This document shows, one piece after another, positions 35,043 through 46,240 of a stretch of DNA of 64,000 nucleotides. The notes beneath the pieces are model-generated. The model had not been told where the DNA came from and searched no databases. It saw only the letters and a program-made list of their open reading frames with translations. Origin of the DNA: Deltaproteobacteria bacterium (lineage in GTDB: Bacteria; Desulfobacterota; Desulfobacteria; Desulfobacterales; UBA5852); NCBI GenBank assembly GCA_020444045.1, contig JAHLLS010000014.1, positions 62,001 to 126,000 of the forward strand. Direction: 5' to 3'. Each line of letters begins with the position of its first letter. Position 1 is the stretch's first letter. The position numbers and the translations under genes were made by a program.

Positions 35043-38000
35043 TCAGACAGACGATACCCCATCACCGTGGGGAGCACCGTGCGCAAACTCCCACCGTTTG
35101 TCCAGAAAATAGAGGATCGGCACCGTCATCCGCGAAAAGAGCAGCGAGGCCACCTCGCCGGCCATCAGGGAAATGGCCAGGCCTTGGAAGATCGGGTCGA
35201 AGAGGATGACCGAAGCCCCCACCACCACGGCGGCGGCCGTCAGCATCATGGGCCGGAAGCGCACCGCCCCGGCGTCGATGACGGCCTGGTCCAGCGGCGC
35301 CCCCTCGGCCAGGCGCAACTCGATAAAATCCACCAGGATGATGGAGTTGCGCACCACGATCCCTGCCCCGGCGATAAACCCAATCATGGACGTGGCCGTA
35401 AAAAAGGCCCCCATGGCCCAGTGGGCCGGCAGGATGCCGATCAACGAAAAGGGGATGGCCGCCATGATGACCACCGGGGTGGAAAAGGACTGGAACCAAC
35501 CCACCACCAGCACGAAGATCAGCACCAGCACCACGGCAAAGGCTATCCCCAGATCCCGGAAGACCTCGTAGGTGATGTGCCATTCACCATCCCACTTCAT
35601 GGCGAAGCGCCGGTCGCTTTCGGGCAGGGCGGCCGTGTGCTGTTCGATGCGGTAGCCTTCCGGCAACGCAATGGCGTCAATTTTTTTGCGCATTTCGAGG
35701 ATGGCGTAAACCGGGCTTTCCTTGGCGCCGGCCACATCACCGACCACATAGACCACCGGCATGAGGTTCTTGTGGTAGATGCTGCGGTCCAAGGGCGTCT
35801 GCCGGATGGTGACCAATTCGGACAGCGCCACCTGTCGGCCGTCCGCCGCGCTGAGGGTGATCGCCTTGAGCCGCTCCAGCCCGGCCCGCAACGCCAGGGG
35901 CGGTTGCAGGACGATGTCCACGTCTTCCTTTTCCAGGGGCTGATGCAGCAAACCGGCCTTGTCCCCCGAAAGGGCCGTTTGCAGCGTCCGGGTGACGTGG
36001 GCCACGCTGACGCCGTGCAGAGCGGCTTTCTCCTGGTCCACCTCGATCTGGTAGCGCGTCTGGTCTTCTTCCATGAACCAGTCCACATCCACCACGCCGT
36101 CCGTCTGTTCGAAAATCGTCCTGATTTTCAGGGCCAGTTCCCGCTGGCGCGCGTAGTCAGGGCCATACACTTCCGCCACCAGGGTGGAAAGGACCGGCGG
36201 GCCGGGGGGCACTTCGGCCACCTTGACCCGGGCCCCGTAGCGCTCGGCAATGGCTTGCAAGGCCGGCCGCACCCGTTTGGCGATGGCGTGGCTCTGCTGC
36301 TTGCGGCGGCCCTTGCCGGCCAGGTTGACCTGGATGTCCGCCAGGTTCGGTGAGCGGCGCAGGTAGTAGTGGCGCACCAGACCGTTGAAGTTGAAAGGCC
36401 CGGCGGTGCCCACGTGAACCTGGTAGTCCACCACCTCGTTGACCGTGGCCAGATAGCCCCCCATCTCAAAAGCCGCGGCCGCCGTATCCTCCAGGGTGGC
36501 ACGCTCGGGCAGATCCAGGATCACCTGGAACTCGCTCTTGTTGTCGAAGGGCAGCATTTTGACCCTGACCAGCCCCACGCCCACCATGGCGCAGGCTCCC
36601 AGCAGCAGGACGGCGACACCGATCAGGAAGGTCCACCGCCACCGGGGATTGTGCAGCAAATGGTCCATCACGTTGCGGTAGAGCCGGATGGTCCAGTCTT
36701 CCGCATCGTGTGAATCGTCATGCGCGGTGCCCGTGCGCTTGCGCAACAGGCGATAGGCCGCCCAGGGCGTGACAATGAAGGCCACGATGAGCGAAAAAAC
36801 CATGGCCGCGGAAGCGCCCACCGGGATGGGCCGCATGTAGGGTCCCATGAGCCCTCCCACGAAGGCCATGGGCAGAATAGCGGCAATGACCGTCATGGTC
36901 GCCAGTATCGTAGGGTTGCCGACTTCATCCACGGCTTCCACCGCCACCTGGATGCGCGGTCGGTCCGCGTTGTTCGGCAACCGGTTGTGGCGGACGATAT
37001 TCTCCACCACCACAATGGCGTCGTCCACCAGGATCCCGATGGAGAAGATCAGAGCGAACAGCGTAATACGGTTCAGGGTGTAGCCATAGAGGTAGAAAAC
37101 AGTCATGGTCAGCGCCAGGGTGACCGGGATGGCAACCGCCACCACGCCGGACTCCCGGTGGCCTAAGGTAAACCAGATGAGGATGGTGACCGACAGGATA
37201 GCGATCAGCATGTGCAGCAGCAGTTCGTCGCTCTTCTCCTTGGCCGTTTCCCCGTAGTTGCGGGTGACCGTGACGTTGATATTGTCCGGAATGACCTCTC
37301 CCTTGAGGGCTTCGACGCGTTCGAGCACCTTGTCGGCCACACTGATGGCGTTGGTGCCTTTGCGTTTGGCCAGGGTCAGGGTGACCGCCGGATAGGGAGG
37401 GCGCCGGACCATTTCCGGCGCCATGCGATTTTCGCCGGCCGCCGGGCCGGTACCGAAGAAAACATAGGTGTCGGCCTGGGGCGGACCATCCGTGATGGTG
37501 GCCACATCGCCTAAATACACCGGGCGTCCCTGATGGGTCGCGACCACCACGTGCGCGACGTCTTCAAGGGTTTTCAGGAAACCGCCGGCATGAACCACAA
37601 TCTGGCCCGCGGGCGAAGGGTAGGTGCCGGCATCCGCCGCCTGGTTGGCGGCGGCGACCTGCCGCGAGACCGCCAGCGTATCCAGGCCGTATCCGGCCAT
37701 ACGCACCGGGTCCAGTTGCACCTCCACCTGGCGGGACGCCCCCCCGATGAGCGTGGTAAGGGAAACATTGGGTTCCCGCTTCACGGCATCTTCCACTTCG
37801 GCCGCCACCCGCCGCAGCATATAAGGATCGACATCGTCACTCCAGAAGGTCAAGGCCAGAATGGGCACGTCGTCGATGTAGCGCGGTTTGATCAAGGGCG
37901 GTGTGATGCAGCAGGGAATCCGGTCCATGTTGGCCATGAGTTTGGACTGCAGCCGGACAATGGACGTCTCCTCGTTCTGCCCCACGTAAAAACGGACCAC

Positions 38001-38294
38001 CGCCATGGCCATGCCCGGCATGCTGGTGGAGTAAATGTACTCCACGCCGGGAATCTCCCACAGCAGCTTCTCCATGGGACGGCTCACACGCTGCTCCACC
38101 TCGGCAGCGCTGGAACCGGGCATCTGGACGAAAATGTCGATCATGGGCACGATGATCTGGGGCTCTTCCTCCCGGGGAAGTGCTGCCACGGCCGCCATGC
38201 CCAGCAGGATCGAGGCGATGACAATCAACGGGGTCAGCTTGGAGTCGATGAAATAGGCAGCGATTTTTCCGGCCGGACCAAATGATTGGCTCAT
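35043..38294 (-). CDS. RND efflux transporter permease
   Basis: 1083 residues with the RND layout: N-terminal helix ([21 protein letters not shown]), a large periplasmic porter domain, a block of helices with the proton-relay motif [22 protein letters not shown] (paired Asp), a second porter domain and a final helix block. It pumps substrates out of the periplasm or inner membrane, driven by protons, as part of a trimer with an adaptor and an outer-membrane channel. [11 protein letters not shown] suggests the HAE-like multidrug group. The start overlaps the adaptor stop by 4 nt. No TolC-type gene follows in the window. Confidence 0.93.
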   Translation of the reverse strand: MSQSFGPAGKIAAYFIDSKLTPLIVIASILLGMAAVAALPREEEPQIIVPMIDIFVQMPGSSAAEVEQRVSRPMEKLLWEIPGVEYIYSTSMPGMAMAVVRFYVGQNEETSIVRLQSKLMANMDRIPCCITPPLIKPRYIDDVPILALTFWSDDVDPYMLRRVAAEVEDAVKREPNVSLTTLIGGASRQVEVQLDPVRMAGYGLDTLAVSRQVAAANQAADAGTYPSPAGQIVVHAGGFLKTLEDVAHVVVATHQGRPVYLGDVATITDGPPQADTYVFFGTGPAAGENRMAPEMVRRPPYPAVTLTLAKRKGTNAISVADKVLERVEALKGEVIPDNINVTVTRNYGETAKEKSDELLLHMLIAILSVTILIWFTLGHRESGVVAVAIPVTLALTMTVFYLYGYTLNRITLFALIFSIGILVDDAIVVVENIVRHNRLPNNADRPRIQVAVEAVDEVGNPTILATMTVIAAILPMAFVGGLMGPYMRPIPVGASAAMVFSLIVAFIVTPWAAYRLLRKRTGTAHDDSHDAEDWTIRLYRNVMDHLLHNPRWRWTFLIGVAVLLLGACAMVGVGLVRVKMLPFDNKSEFQVILDLPERATLEDTAAAAFEMGGYLATVNEVVDYQVHVGTAGPFNFNGLVRHYYLRRSPNLADIQVNLAGKGRRKQQSHAIAKRVRPALQAIAERYGARVKVAEVPPGPPVLSTLVAEVYGPDYARQRELALKIRTIFEQTDGVVDVDWFMEEDQTRYQIEVDQEKAALHGVSVAHVTRTLQTALSGDKAGLLHQPLEKEDVDIVLQPPLALRAGLERLKAITLSAADGRQVALSELVTIRQTPLDRSIYHKNLMPVVYVVGDVAGAKESPVYAILEMRKKIDAIALPEGYRIEQHTAALPESDRRFAMKWDGEWHITYEVFRDLGIAFAVVLVLIFVLVVGWFQSFSTPVVIMAAIPFSLIGILPAHWAMGAFFTATSMIGFIAGAGIVVRNSIILVDFIELRLAEGAPLDQAVIDAGAVRFRPMMLTAAAVVVGASVILFDPIFQGLAISLMAGEVASLLFSRMTVPILYFLDKRWEFAHGAPHGDGVSSV

Positions 38295-39457
38295 TTTTCA
38301 GGCTCCACGGCAGATCCGTTGGTCAATTGGACCGGGGGGGCCGCCACCAGGCGGGTGCCGTCCTTGACCCCTGAAATAACCTCCACCTGATCCCCGTAAG
38401 GCCGGCCCGTGCGGATCAGACGGAACCGGGCCGTGTTTTGCGCATCGACGATAAAAACGCCGGTTAACTGCCCCTGTCGAATCACGGCCGATTCAGGGAT
38501 GCGCATCGCCTGCTGTTCGCCGATGGCGAGGGGTACCCGGGCGAACATGCCGGAATGCAGGGATTCGGCGTCCGCAACCCGCACCTGCACCAGAAAAGTC
38601 CGGCTGCCCTGGTCGGCCGAGGGGACGATCACATCGATCGTCCCGGCGATGGGCGGCTCATCGCTGGCCGGAATGCGGACTTCCACCGCCTGGCCCGCAC
38701 GAATGGATTGGATATAGGCTTCCGGAACCACCAGGTCGATACGGTATCCTCCCTCCCGCTCCAGGGTCAGCAGCGGCGTTCCCGGCGCGGCCAGCGCGCC
38801 CGCATCGGCCAGCTTGGCCGTCACCCTGCCATCGAACGGCGCCACTAACCGCGCATCCTTGCGGACGACCGTGGCCGCCTTGACCGCCGCCTGGGCCTGA
38901 CGGATCCGGGATTGCGCCGCCGCCACCATTGCCTGCGCCCGGGACAGGGAAGCCTGGGCCTGCTTGTGCTGCGATTCCACGGTTTCAAAGGTTTCCCGGG
39001 TGATGGCCTCACCCTCCAGCAGGGTCCGGTTACGGCGATAGGACAGCAGCGCCCGCTGGGCATCGGCCTCCGCCGCATCCCGGGCGGATACAGCGCCGGA
39101 TTCGGCCTGGCGCGCCTCTGCCAGGGCGGCCTGGGCCTGCTTGAGTTGGGCGGCCACCTGGCGCTCGTCCAACTGGACCAGAAGATCACCGGTTTTCACC
39201 AGGTCCCCCTCCTTGACATGAAAGGCCTGGATGACACCCATCAGTTTGCTGGAGACCGTGGCCGACAATTGGGCTTTCACCGTGCCGACCGCTTCGTACA
39301 GGAGCGGTTCGACGGTGCTGCGGGCCTCGAGGACGCGTGCGGCAACGGCAGCTCCCCCGCTCGTTGGCGTCGTTCCCGGTTCGATCTTCTCCGAGCAGCT
39401 GAGGCAGACGAATAGAAGAAAAACAGATATCCATACCGGCCAAACACTTTTTCGCAT
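38291..39457 (-). CDS. RND efflux periplasmic adaptor lipoprotein
   Basis: 388 residues. Lipobox VCLSC at about 17-21 anchors it to the membrane. Barrel-sandwich half [38 protein letters not shown], a long coiled-coil hairpin (about 80-185, Ala/Gln/Arg rich), then [28 protein letters not shown] and a beta-barrel. This is the membrane-fusion-protein family that joins the permease to the outer-membrane channel. First gene of the pair; translationally coupled to the RND gene. Confidence 0.92.
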   Translation of the reverse strand: MRKSVWPVWISVFLLFVCLSCSEKIEPGTTPTSGGAAVAARVLEARSTVEPLLYEAVGTVKAQLSATVSSKLMGVIQAFHVKEGDLVKTGDLLVQLDERQVAAQLKQAQAALAEARQAESGAVSARDAAEADAQRALLSYRRNRTLLEGEAITRETFETVESQHKQAQASLSRAQAMVAAAQSRIRQAQAAVKAATVVRKDARLVAPFDGRVTAKLADAGALAAPGTPLLTLEREGGYRIDLVVPEAYIQSIRAGQAVEVRIPASDEPPIAGTIDVIVPSADQGSRTFLVQVRVADAESLHSGMFARVPLAIGEQQAMRIPESAVIRQGQLTGVFIVDAQNTARFRLIRTGRPYGDQVEVISGVKDGTRLVAAPPVQLTNGSAVEPEK

Positions 39458-39971
39458 GATGCATTTCCTCGGCTTGTCAACAAACGTTAAACGTCGACCG
39501 TTACACTGTTTTCATAGCGTTTCACTGCAGGTTGCCGCGATGATGGGGGCATCGGTGTTATCCTGACCGGATCGGCCGTGGTGACACGTTGAGAATGCCC
39601 AGAGTAAGCGGGGACCGTGGTGGAAATGGTGGTTACCCGCCACGAAAACAGGAAAGCTGGTCAATAGGGCTTCGAAGAGATTCATAAATGGCTCAAATGG
39701 AAAACCACGGCTGCCCGCCGGCAATCGTGCATCGCCGATACCGTTGTCTTCAAAGCATGCTTCGTTTGTTAGCATGATGCGGCCCGCCCTTCAATAGGCG
39801 GTGGGGTGATGAAAAGATGGCACCACGCTATGGTGACGTCCTGCGCGTTCATCAAAGAATAGCCCTGGACCTGCCGTCTGCTTTTCGATAATAAGGCGCG
39901 ACACTAAAATCAATCTGGACATGGGCGGCGGTTACCGCCGATTCTTTCCCAAAAATGAGATACCTTTAGGC
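39458..39971. other. 514-bp region between the divergent RND operon and uvrA
   Basis: No confident gene. Divergent promoters are expected here. Near the adaptor gene the sequence AACGTTAAACGTCGACCGTT has partial dyad character and might bind a regulator, but no regulator gene is adjacent. No LexA-type CTG-N10-CAG site was found in front of uvrA by eye. Confidence 0.35.
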
Positions 39972-42863
39972 ATGAGCTCAAAAAAAATACAACGACGCCG
40001 CAAATCAGCCGAACTGGACACCATCATCGTCAAGGGCGCCCGGGAGCATAACCTTCAGAACATCGACCTGGAACTGCCCAAGAAAAAGCTGATCGTGATG
40101 ACCGGCGTGTCCGGCTCCGGCAAATCCAGCCTGGCTTTCGACACGATTTATGCCGAAGGCCAGCGACGCTACGTGGAATCCCTCTCGGCCTACGCCCGCC
40201 AGTTCATCGGCCAGATGGAAAAACCCCGCTACGACATGATCCGGGGGTTGTCGCCGACCATTTCCATCGAACAGAAGACCGCCAGCCGCAATCCACGCTC
40301 CACGGTCGGCACCATCACCGAAATCTATGACTACCTGCGGGTCCTTTTTGCCCGCATCGGCGAACAATACTGCCTCCAGTGCGGGCAGCGCGTAGGGCGC
40401 GGCAATGCCCAGGCCATGGTGACACAGATCCTGGAACGACCCGCCGGGACGCGCATCGTGCTCCTGGCGCCCATCGTGGAAAATCGCAAAGGGACCCACC
40501 AGGAGCGGCTGGACAGATTACGGCAGGAAGGCTTCGGCCGGGTGCGCTTGAACGGCTTCATCCAGGATTTGGAGGATGTCCCGCAACTGCCCAAGCAGAA
40601 GAAGCACACCATCGACGTGGTGGTGGACCGCCTGGTCATCAAGCCCGGCGACGCTTTTCGTAGTCGCCTGACCGATTCGGTGGAGCTCGCCTTAAAAACC
40701 GGCCAGGGCCGGTTGACCCTGCATAGCCCGGGTGTTGAGGATCTCAAAATGAGCGAGGCCCGCTCCTGCTGCGGCATCGCCTACCCGGAACTGGAGCCCG
40801 CCCTGTTTTCTTTCAACTCGCCCCAGGGCATGTGCGCGGGCTGCAACGGTATCGGCAGCCGGCTCACCATGGATCCCGACAAACTGGTCCCCGACAAACG
40901 GTTGACGATTCACGAAGGCGCGGTGGTGCCCTGGCGCAATTATTTCACCAACGAGGGAAAGGCCAAAAACGCCTGGGGCGGACGCCAGCTCGAAGGCCTG
41001 CACCACAAATGGGGACTTCCCTACGACAAGCCCTGGAACAAGCTGTCCAAAAAACACCGGGATCTGGTGCTCTACGGCTCCAACGGCCGGGAGATGGTGG
41101 TCTCCTGGGATTCGGAGAAAATCCAGGGTCGGTTCAAAACCACCTGGGAGGGGTTGGTGCCCGCCATGATGCGGCGCTACCGGCAGACCCAGTCCGAACA
41201 CCAAAAACGCTACTACGCCGGGTTCATGTCGGAAAAACCCTGCGCCGCCTGCCACGGTCACCGCTTGAAACCGGAGGTGTTGAACGTCCTCCTGGAGGGC
41301 TTGTCGATTATGGATCTCACGGCCATGACGGTGGGCGAGGCTTACGATTTCATGCAAAAAATGCCGCTAACCGGCAACCGCAAGCTCATTGCCGAAGAAC
41401 TGGTCAAGGAAATCAGTTCCCGGTTGGGATTCCTGATCAATGTGGGACTCGATTATCTGACCCTCTCACGCAAGGGGCCGACCCTTTCCGGAGGGGAATC
41501 CCAGCGCATTCGCCTGGCCTCCCAAGTGGGGTCCGAACTGACCGGCGTCCTTTACATCCTGGACGAACCCTCCATCGGCCTGCACCAGCGGGATAATCTG
41601 CGCCTGCTGGAAACCCTGGCCCACCTGCGCGATATCGGCAACACCCTGATCGTTATCGAGCATGATCGGGAAACCATGGAAGCCGCGGACTGGATCGTGG
41701 ACATGGGGCCCGGGGCCGGGTTGCTGGGGGGCCATATCGTGGCCCAGGGTACCCCGGCCCAGATCCGACGCAACCGCCAGTCCGTCACCGGTAAATTCAT
41801 GGCCGGCCGGGAAACCATCGCGATTCCGGAACGCCGTCGTCGTCCGGCGGAGGTCGGCAACCACTGGATCACCATTCGCAAGGCCGCCGCCAACAATCTG
41901 GACGGTATCGATGTCCGCATCCCTTTGGGGCTTTTCGTGGCGATCACCGGCGTATCCGGGGCCGGCAAATCCACCCTCATCAACCAGATTCTCTACCCGG
42001 CCCTGGCCCACCGGCTGCACGGCGCCACCATGGATGTCGGACAGCATGACGGGCTCAGCGGCTTGTCCCACATCGACAAGGTGATCAGCATCGACCAGAA
42101 GGCCATCGGGCGCACACCACGCAGCAATCCGGCCACTTACACCAAAGTTTTCGACCTGATCCGGGATTTCTTCGCGCGGCTGCCGGTGGCGCGGGAACGC
42201 GGCTACAAGAAAGGACGCTTTTCCTTCAACGTCAAGGGTGGGCGCTGTGAGGCCTGCCACGGAGACGGCTTCATCCGCGTGGAAATGCATTTTCTGGCCG
42301 ATGTCTTCGTGCCCTGCGAAACCTGCCGCGGGCGCCGGTTCAACGACGCCACCCTGGAGGTCGCCACCAAAGGGCATTCCATCGCCGATGTCCTCGATCT
42401 GTCGGTCCGCCAGGCGCGGGAGGTCTTTGCCCATCATCCGAAGATCATGGCCATCCTGGACACCCTCATGGACGTGGGACTGGGCTATATCAAGCTCGGC
42501 CAGTCCGCCGTGACCCTTTCCGGCGGCGAAGCCCAGCGCATCAAACTGGCCCGGGAACTGGCCAAGCGCGACACCGGCCGGACCCTCTACATCCTGGACG
42601 AGCCCACCACCGGCCTGCACTTTCTGGACATCCGCATGCTGCTGACCGTCCTGCAACGCCTGGTGGCATCCGGCAACACGGTCATTATCATCGAGCACAA
42701 CCTGGATGTCATCAAAACCGCCGACTGGATCATCGATCTCGGCCCCGAGGGCGGCAGCGCCGGGGGGCGCATCGTGGCGGAAGGCACACCGGAATCCGTC
42801 ACCAAGGTCCGAAAGAGCTACACCGGGCGCTATCTGAAAGAAATCTTCACAACCGCAAGTTGA
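39972..42863 (+). CDS. uvrA: Excinuclease ABC subunit A (UvrA)
   Basis: 963 residues from the ATG at 39972 (an upstream ATG at 39921 is possible; neither has a strong RBS). Two ABC ATPase modules: Walker [13 protein letters not shown] and [12 protein letters not shown], signatures LSGGESQR and LSGGEAQR, Walker [12 protein letters not shown] and [11 protein letters not shown]. Zinc clusters [11 protein letters not shown]...CAGC and CEACHGDGF...CETCRGRRF are intact; the CLQC…  first pair is present as well. UvrA scans DNA for bulky lesions and loads UvrB. No uvrB nearby. Its end overlaps the convergent methyltransferase gene by 17 bp. Confidence 0.95.
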   Translation: MSSKKIQRRRKSAELDTIIVKGAREHNLQNIDLELPKKKLIVMTGVSGSGKSSLAFDTIYAEGQRRYVESLSAYARQFIGQMEKPRYDMIRGLSPTISIEQKTASRNPRSTVGTITEIYDYLRVLFARIGEQYCLQCGQRVGRGNAQAMVTQILERPAGTRIVLLAPIVENRKGTHQERLDRLRQEGFGRVRLNGFIQDLEDVPQLPKQKKHTIDVVVDRLVIKPGDAFRSRLTDSVELALKTGQGRLTLHSPGVEDLKMSEARSCCGIAYPELEPALFSFNSPQGMCAGCNGIGSRLTMDPDKLVPDKRLTIHEGAVVPWRNYFTNEGKAKNAWGGRQLEGLHHKWGLPYDKPWNKLSKKHRDLVLYGSNGREMVVSWDSEKIQGRFKTTWEGLVPAMMRRYRQTQSEHQKRYYAGFMSEKPCAACHGHRLKPEVLNVLLEGLSIMDLTAMTVGEAYDFMQKMPLTGNRKLIAEELVKEISSRLGFLINVGLDYLTLSRKGPTLSGGESQRIRLASQVGSELTGVLYILDEPSIGLHQRDNLRLLETLAHLRDIGNTLIVIEHDRETMEAADWIVDMGPGAGLLGGHIVAQGTPAQIRRNRQSVTGKFMAGRETIAIPERRRRPAEVGNHWITIRKAAANNLDGIDVRIPLGLFVAITGVSGAGKSTLINQILYPALAHRLHGATMDVGQHDGLSGLSHIDKVISIDQKAIGRTPRSNPATYTKVFDLIRDFFARLPVARERGYKKGRFSFNVKGGRCEACHGDGFIRVEMHFLADVFVPCETCRGRRFNDATLEVATKGHSIADVLDLSVRQAREVFAHHPKIMAILDTLMDVGLGYIKLGQSAVTLSGGEAQRIKLARELAKRDTGRTLYILDEPTTGLHFLDIRMLLTVLQRLVASGNTVIIIEHNLDVIKTADWIIDLGPEGGSAGGRIVAEGTPESVTKVRKSYTGRYLKEIFTTAS

Positions 42864-43419
42864 AGCGCGCCAGATAGTTAAATGGGCCGATATCGACGAC
42901 ACGATCGCGCACGAACCCGAAAGGTTCAAGCAGTGCTTCGGTTTCCGCCGGCGACAGGCGAATCTGCAGCGGCGGCCCCGGTGGCCCGTTGATCTTCTTG
43001 AATTCCACCACGGCCAGTGTCCCCAGAGGCTTCACCACCCGCCGCAGTTCATTCAGGGCTCCCGCGTGGGTTCCGCTGTGCTTAAGATCATGCAGTACGG
43101 TAGCCATCAGGCAGACATCCACGCCGTCATCCTCGAGGGGGATCTGGCGGCTGATGTCAGCCACTGCCGGGTGAATCCACGTCAGGTTTCGCGCAGCTGC
43201 CTCAGACCGCAGGGCCGCGATCCCCTCTTCCCATAAATCCAGCGCGTGAATCGTTCCGCCCGGGCCGGTGTGCGCCGCGAGCGCCAGGGTATAATTGCCG
43301 ACCCCACAGGCCAGGTCCAATAGCACGTCGTCTTTCCGCAGATCCATGGCATCGAAAAACAGGCTGGCGTCCACCAGATCAAAACTGCTTTTTCCAGCCG
43401 CAATGGGTGTATCGGTCAT
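42847..43419 (-). CDS. Class I SAM-dependent methyltransferase
   Basis: 190 residues from the ATG at 43419 (CGGAGG 7 nt upstream). Motif I LLDLACGVGNYTLALA binds SAM, followed by IHALDLWEEGI (acidic loop), DGVDVCLMATVLHDL and the post-motif helices. It resembles the UbiE/Methyltransf_11 type; the substrate is not predictable. It lies 44 nt downstream of another methyltransferase on the same strand, so the two are probably co-transcribed. Convergent with uvrA. Confidence 0.8.
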   Translation of the reverse strand: MTDTPIAAGKSSFDLVDASLFFDAMDLRKDDVLLDLACGVGNYTLALAAHTGPGGTIHALDLWEEGIAALRSEAAARNLTWIHPAVADISRQIPLEDDGVDVCLMATVLHDLKHSGTHAGALNELRRVVKPLGTLAVVEFKKINGPPGPPLQIRLSPAETEALLEPFGFVRDRVVDIGPFNYLARFNLRL

Positions 43420-43463
43420 TGTATCCTCCGGTTGATTCTCGTTCGTCTTTGAGGCTTGCCCCA

Positions 43464-44564
43464 TCACTTCCTGCAGCAGAAGTGAAGATTGAAGGCGTCC
43501 TGGGGGATGTCACGCACCTCCACCGCATCGAACCCGGCAGCCTGCAGCAACGACAGGGCTTTTTCGCGGCCCCACATCATCCCGAGCCCCGTACCGCCGT
43601 CCACCAGGCCCACCGGCATACAGTGCATCAGGCTGACCGTGTAAAGGAAGGCTCCCATGGGGTGCTCCCGGTTATCCGCCAGACGACTGCCGGCGGCGAT
43701 ATCCACCATGGAAAAAATCCCGCCCGGCTTTAAGAGGGCATGCACCCCCCGGAGCGCCGCCAGCGGTTGGGTCTGATCGTGAATCGCGTCAAAGGCTGTA
43801 ATGTAGTCAAACGTGCCGGCAAGATCGGACGTTTCATCCAACACGGCGGCATCCTGGTTGATGAACGTGATATTGGTCAGTGCTTTATCGGCGGCGGCGA
43901 CCCGTGCCTGATACAAGGCCTCCTCGGCGATATCGATTCCCACGAAGGTGCTGCGGGGAAACGCCTCGGCCATGAGCATCAGGGCCACCCCCTCGGCACA
44001 GCCCAGGTCACAGACCCGTATACCGGTCTCCATTTGACGAACGATAGCGCCGTTGTCCACGGACGGCAGGAAGGTCTCCACCAGGACTTCCCGGTGCTTG
44101 GCATCCGCCAGTTGCCCCATGAACTGCTGGAACCGCGGGTAATTGTCATAGCCCACCCCCTGGCCGGTCCGGAAGCCTTCCAGGACTTCATCCATGGCGC
44201 AGCGGGTCAGCAGCGGTATCTCCTGGGTATAGACCCCCAGATTGGCAATGCCGGCCCGTCGCGTAATCAGGTCGGCATGTTCCGGGGGCAGCCGGAAGCG
44301 ATCCTCCCCGTCGTCCCCCGGGTAAAGGATCACGACACCGCCGCATACCATCACACCCAGCCATTCCTTGACATAGCGGGCGTCGAGGGCTGCGTGTTCG
44401 GCGATCTCTTCGGCGGATGCCGGTTTTTCCATGGTATCCATGACGTCGAAAAGACGGGTCCGGTAGCCAAGTCCCATGGCCAGGTTCAGGGCACCGTAAT
44501 TCAGAACATCCGTCAGTTTCCGGGCAAACGCCTCTTTCTGCTGAGCTGTATTGGCAGCGGACAT
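43464..44564 (-). CDS. Winged-helix/class I methyltransferase (Rv2258c-like)
   Basis: 366 residues from the ATG at 44564 (AGGAG 9-10 nt upstream; the longer frame to 44858 has no RBS). The first ~120 residues look like a winged-helix dimerisation domain (SAEEIAEHAALDARYVKEWLGVMVCGGVV). Then the SAM fold with IRVCDLGCAEGVALMLMAE, FVGIDIAEEAL, FDYITAFDAIHD. Proteins of this shape include Mycobacterium Rv2258c and small-molecule O-methyltransferases. Substrate unknown. Likely in one operon with the next methyltransferase. Confidence 0.82.
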   Translation of the reverse strand: MSAANTAQQKEAFARKLTDVLNYGALNLAMGLGYRTRLFDVMDTMEKPASAEEIAEHAALDARYVKEWLGVMVCGGVVILYPGDDGEDRFRLPPEHADLITRRAGIANLGVYTQEIPLLTRCAMDEVLEGFRTGQGVGYDNYPRFQQFMGQLADAKHREVLVETFLPSVDNGAIVRQMETGIRVCDLGCAEGVALMLMAEAFPRSTFVGIDIAEEALYQARVAAADKALTNITFINQDAAVLDETSDLAGTFDYITAFDAIHDQTQPLAALRGVHALLKPGGIFSMVDIAAGSRLADNREHPMGAFLYTVSLMHCMPVGLVDGGTGLGMMWGREKALSLLQAAGFDAVEVRDIPQDAFNLHFCCRK

Positions 44565-45105
44565 CGATGGGCTCCTCATCCTCCAGATTCGATTCATGAT
44601 CGTTCGGATTATTTTCAAAAACGATTGATCTATAGCGCTACCCGCAGGCCAATTGAAGGAAAATCTGAAAGGCGGCATCAGCGCCTGGATATCAGAAGGC
44701 CTGCCGGTCAAGGCTTTCTGATCTATAATCACCGTCATCATCGCTGTGGCGACGCCCCTAAACCGGCGGCGCCACGGCTTTTTTCCTACATCGTCCGCCC
44801 CTGTCGCCATCGATGGTTTCGATTGACCCGCCCCGCCCGGTTTGTTAGGTATGGCCATCCATCATCAGCACTTTTCATGGCACATTGACCTTTCCACAGG
44901 CTATAAATACCCGGTGGTGTCTGCGATGCCTAATGTTACAACTTCTACAGGGTGATGAACTGGATTGCCGCGGCTCCCACAAAGCAGATGCTTCCGGTGG
45001 CCCCCTCAAGAGGGCTTGTAAACCGTATTATGATTTAGGTTTTCTACATCAATACCAAGACTTCCCTTTGCGAACCGGCCTTACCGATCAGGAAATATAT
45101 CCCGC
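44565..45105. other. 541-bp region between divergent methyltransferase and GNAT genes
   Basis: No protein gene recognised. It contains a strong plus-strand terminator-like hairpin (44746-44784) without an obvious gene before it. The rest gives no clear signal. Confidence 0.4.
44746..44784 (+). terminator. Orphan rho-independent terminator on the plus strand
   Basis: GTGGCGACGCC pairs with GGCGGCGCCAC (one A/G internal mismatch) around CCTAAACC, then GGC and TTTTTT. The stem and T-run face the plus strand, but no plus-strand gene ends here; uvrA stops nearly 1.9 kb earlier. It may end a short untranslated RNA starting between 44565 and 44740, or be chance. Confidence 0.5.
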
Positions 45106-45552
45106 ATGCCTATCCGAGCGGCAACCATCAAAGACACGCCACAGATCACGGCACTCTTGCATCAATTAGGCTACCCCGACACCGAGCAAGCGGTTCATCG
45201 CCGTCTGGAAATGCTGGCCGGGCGGGCGGATACCATCATTCTGGTGGCGGAAGACCACGGCCGGCAGCTCACCGGCTGCATCCAGGTCGTCATTGCCAAC
45301 CGTTTGGCGGAAGGGCCGTATGGTGAAATTGCCAGTCTGGTGGTTGCCGAAGACCAACGCGGTCGCGGTGTCGGCCGTCAGTTGGTCGAGAGCGCGGCGG
45401 ACTGGCTGAACAGACACGACATGTCGCGCATGCGCGTTCGGTGCAATACCATCCGCAAACAAACCCACCGTTTTTATGCCCATCTGGGGTTTCGCGAAAC
45501 CAAGTCGCAGAAGATCTTTGATCGCGATCTCCCCGGGCCAGGAATATCATAA
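45106..45552 (+). CDS. GNAT family N-acetyltransferase
   Basis: 148 residues, single GNAT domain. IRAATIKDTPQITALLHQLG opens the fold, ASLVVAEDQRGRGVGRQLVE is the acetyl-CoA pyrophosphate loop (Q/RxxGxG/A), and HRFYAHLGFRETKSQKIF the conserved C-terminal helix and strand. It acetylates an amine of an unknown substrate. Its last base is shared with the first base of the DUF2284 gene, so translation is coupled. First gene of a three-gene operon. Confidence 0.85.
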   Translation: MPIRAATIKDTPQITALLHQLGYPDTEQAVHRRLEMLAGRADTIILVAEDHGRQLTGCIQVVIANRLAEGPYGEIASLVVAEDQRGRGVGRQLVESAADWLNRHDMSRMRVRCNTIRKQTHRFYAHLGFRETKSQKIFDRDLPGPGIS

Positions 45553-46163
45553 TGGTCGAAAAACACGCGCAACACCTGCTGCGGCGGGCAACTGAACTCG
45601 GCGTCAGCGATGCGCGCCTGATCGATGCCGCCCGCATCCGGGTCGAAGACGATCTGGCAGCCATATGCAAAGATCCCGGCTGCCCCGGTTATGGCCAGGG
45701 CGCCAACTGCCCGCCGCATGTCATGAAACCGGAAGCCTTTCGGGAATTGCTGCGCGCTTACCCCCGGGCTCTGGTCTTCAAGTTCGATGTTCCCACTGAA
45801 GTATTGCTGGGCGACGGTCGCTTCGAGGTCTCCCGCATCGTTCACGAAACCGCTGCGAATCTCGAACGCCATGCCCTGGCATGCGGTTATACCGCTGCGC
45901 GAGGGTTTGCGGCCGGCTCCTGCAAACGTATCTTCTGTTCGGAAGAAATAGATTGCCGGGTGTTGTCCGGCAACGGGGACTGCCGACACCCGGAAGCGGC
46001 CCGTCCCTCCATTTCAGGGTTGGGCGTCAATTTTTTCGAACTTTCCCGCACCGTCGATTGGCCGATTCACAAGATTACCAGTGACAGCAACCCGGATGAG
46101 GTCCCCATGGGCCTGATGGCCGGCATCGTACTGCTCGCCCCTGCTGCGCCGGAGACGCCATGA
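45552..46163 (+). CDS. DUF2284 metal-binding protein
   Basis: 203 residues. Cys-rich motif CKDPGCPGYGQGANCPPH near residue 39 and later CKRIFCSEEIDC and a second CRH element are the DUF2284 pattern, suggesting a metal or Fe-S centre. The family is frequent in anaerobes and its function is unknown. It overlaps the GNAT gene by 1 nt at its start and touches a possible ATGA start of the metallo-hydrolase at its end, so all three are tightly coupled. No signal peptide; cytoplasmic. Confidence 0.85.
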   Translation: MVEKHAQHLLRRATELGVSDARLIDAARIRVEDDLAAICKDPGCPGYGQGANCPPHVMKPEAFRELLRAYPRALVFKFDVPTEVLLGDGRFEVSRIVHETAANLERHALACGYTAARGFAAGSCKRIFCSEEIDCRVLSGNGDCRHPEAARPSISGLGVNFFELSRTVDWPIHKITSDSNPDEVPMGLMAGIVLLAPAAPETP

Positions 46164-46240
46164 TAGGGCATGCCATCCACAACAAACGTCTTCCGTTGAT
46201 CCTTACCAATCAAAACGATAGCGTAACAGAAAGGTATACA

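Noticed and set aside
34983..36353. 456-codon frame opposite the RND permease, rich in His, Gly and Gln
   Set aside because: Composition is what the reverse complement of membrane-helix codons gives; no start signals.
39815..39835. Sigma-54-like TGGCAC upstream of uvrA
   Set aside because: No TTGC at the right distance downstream.
41466..42929. Long open frame (487 codons) on the strand opposite uvrA
   Set aside because: It mirrors a highly conserved, GC-rich uvrA coding region and shows no recognisable domain; a typical antisense shadow.
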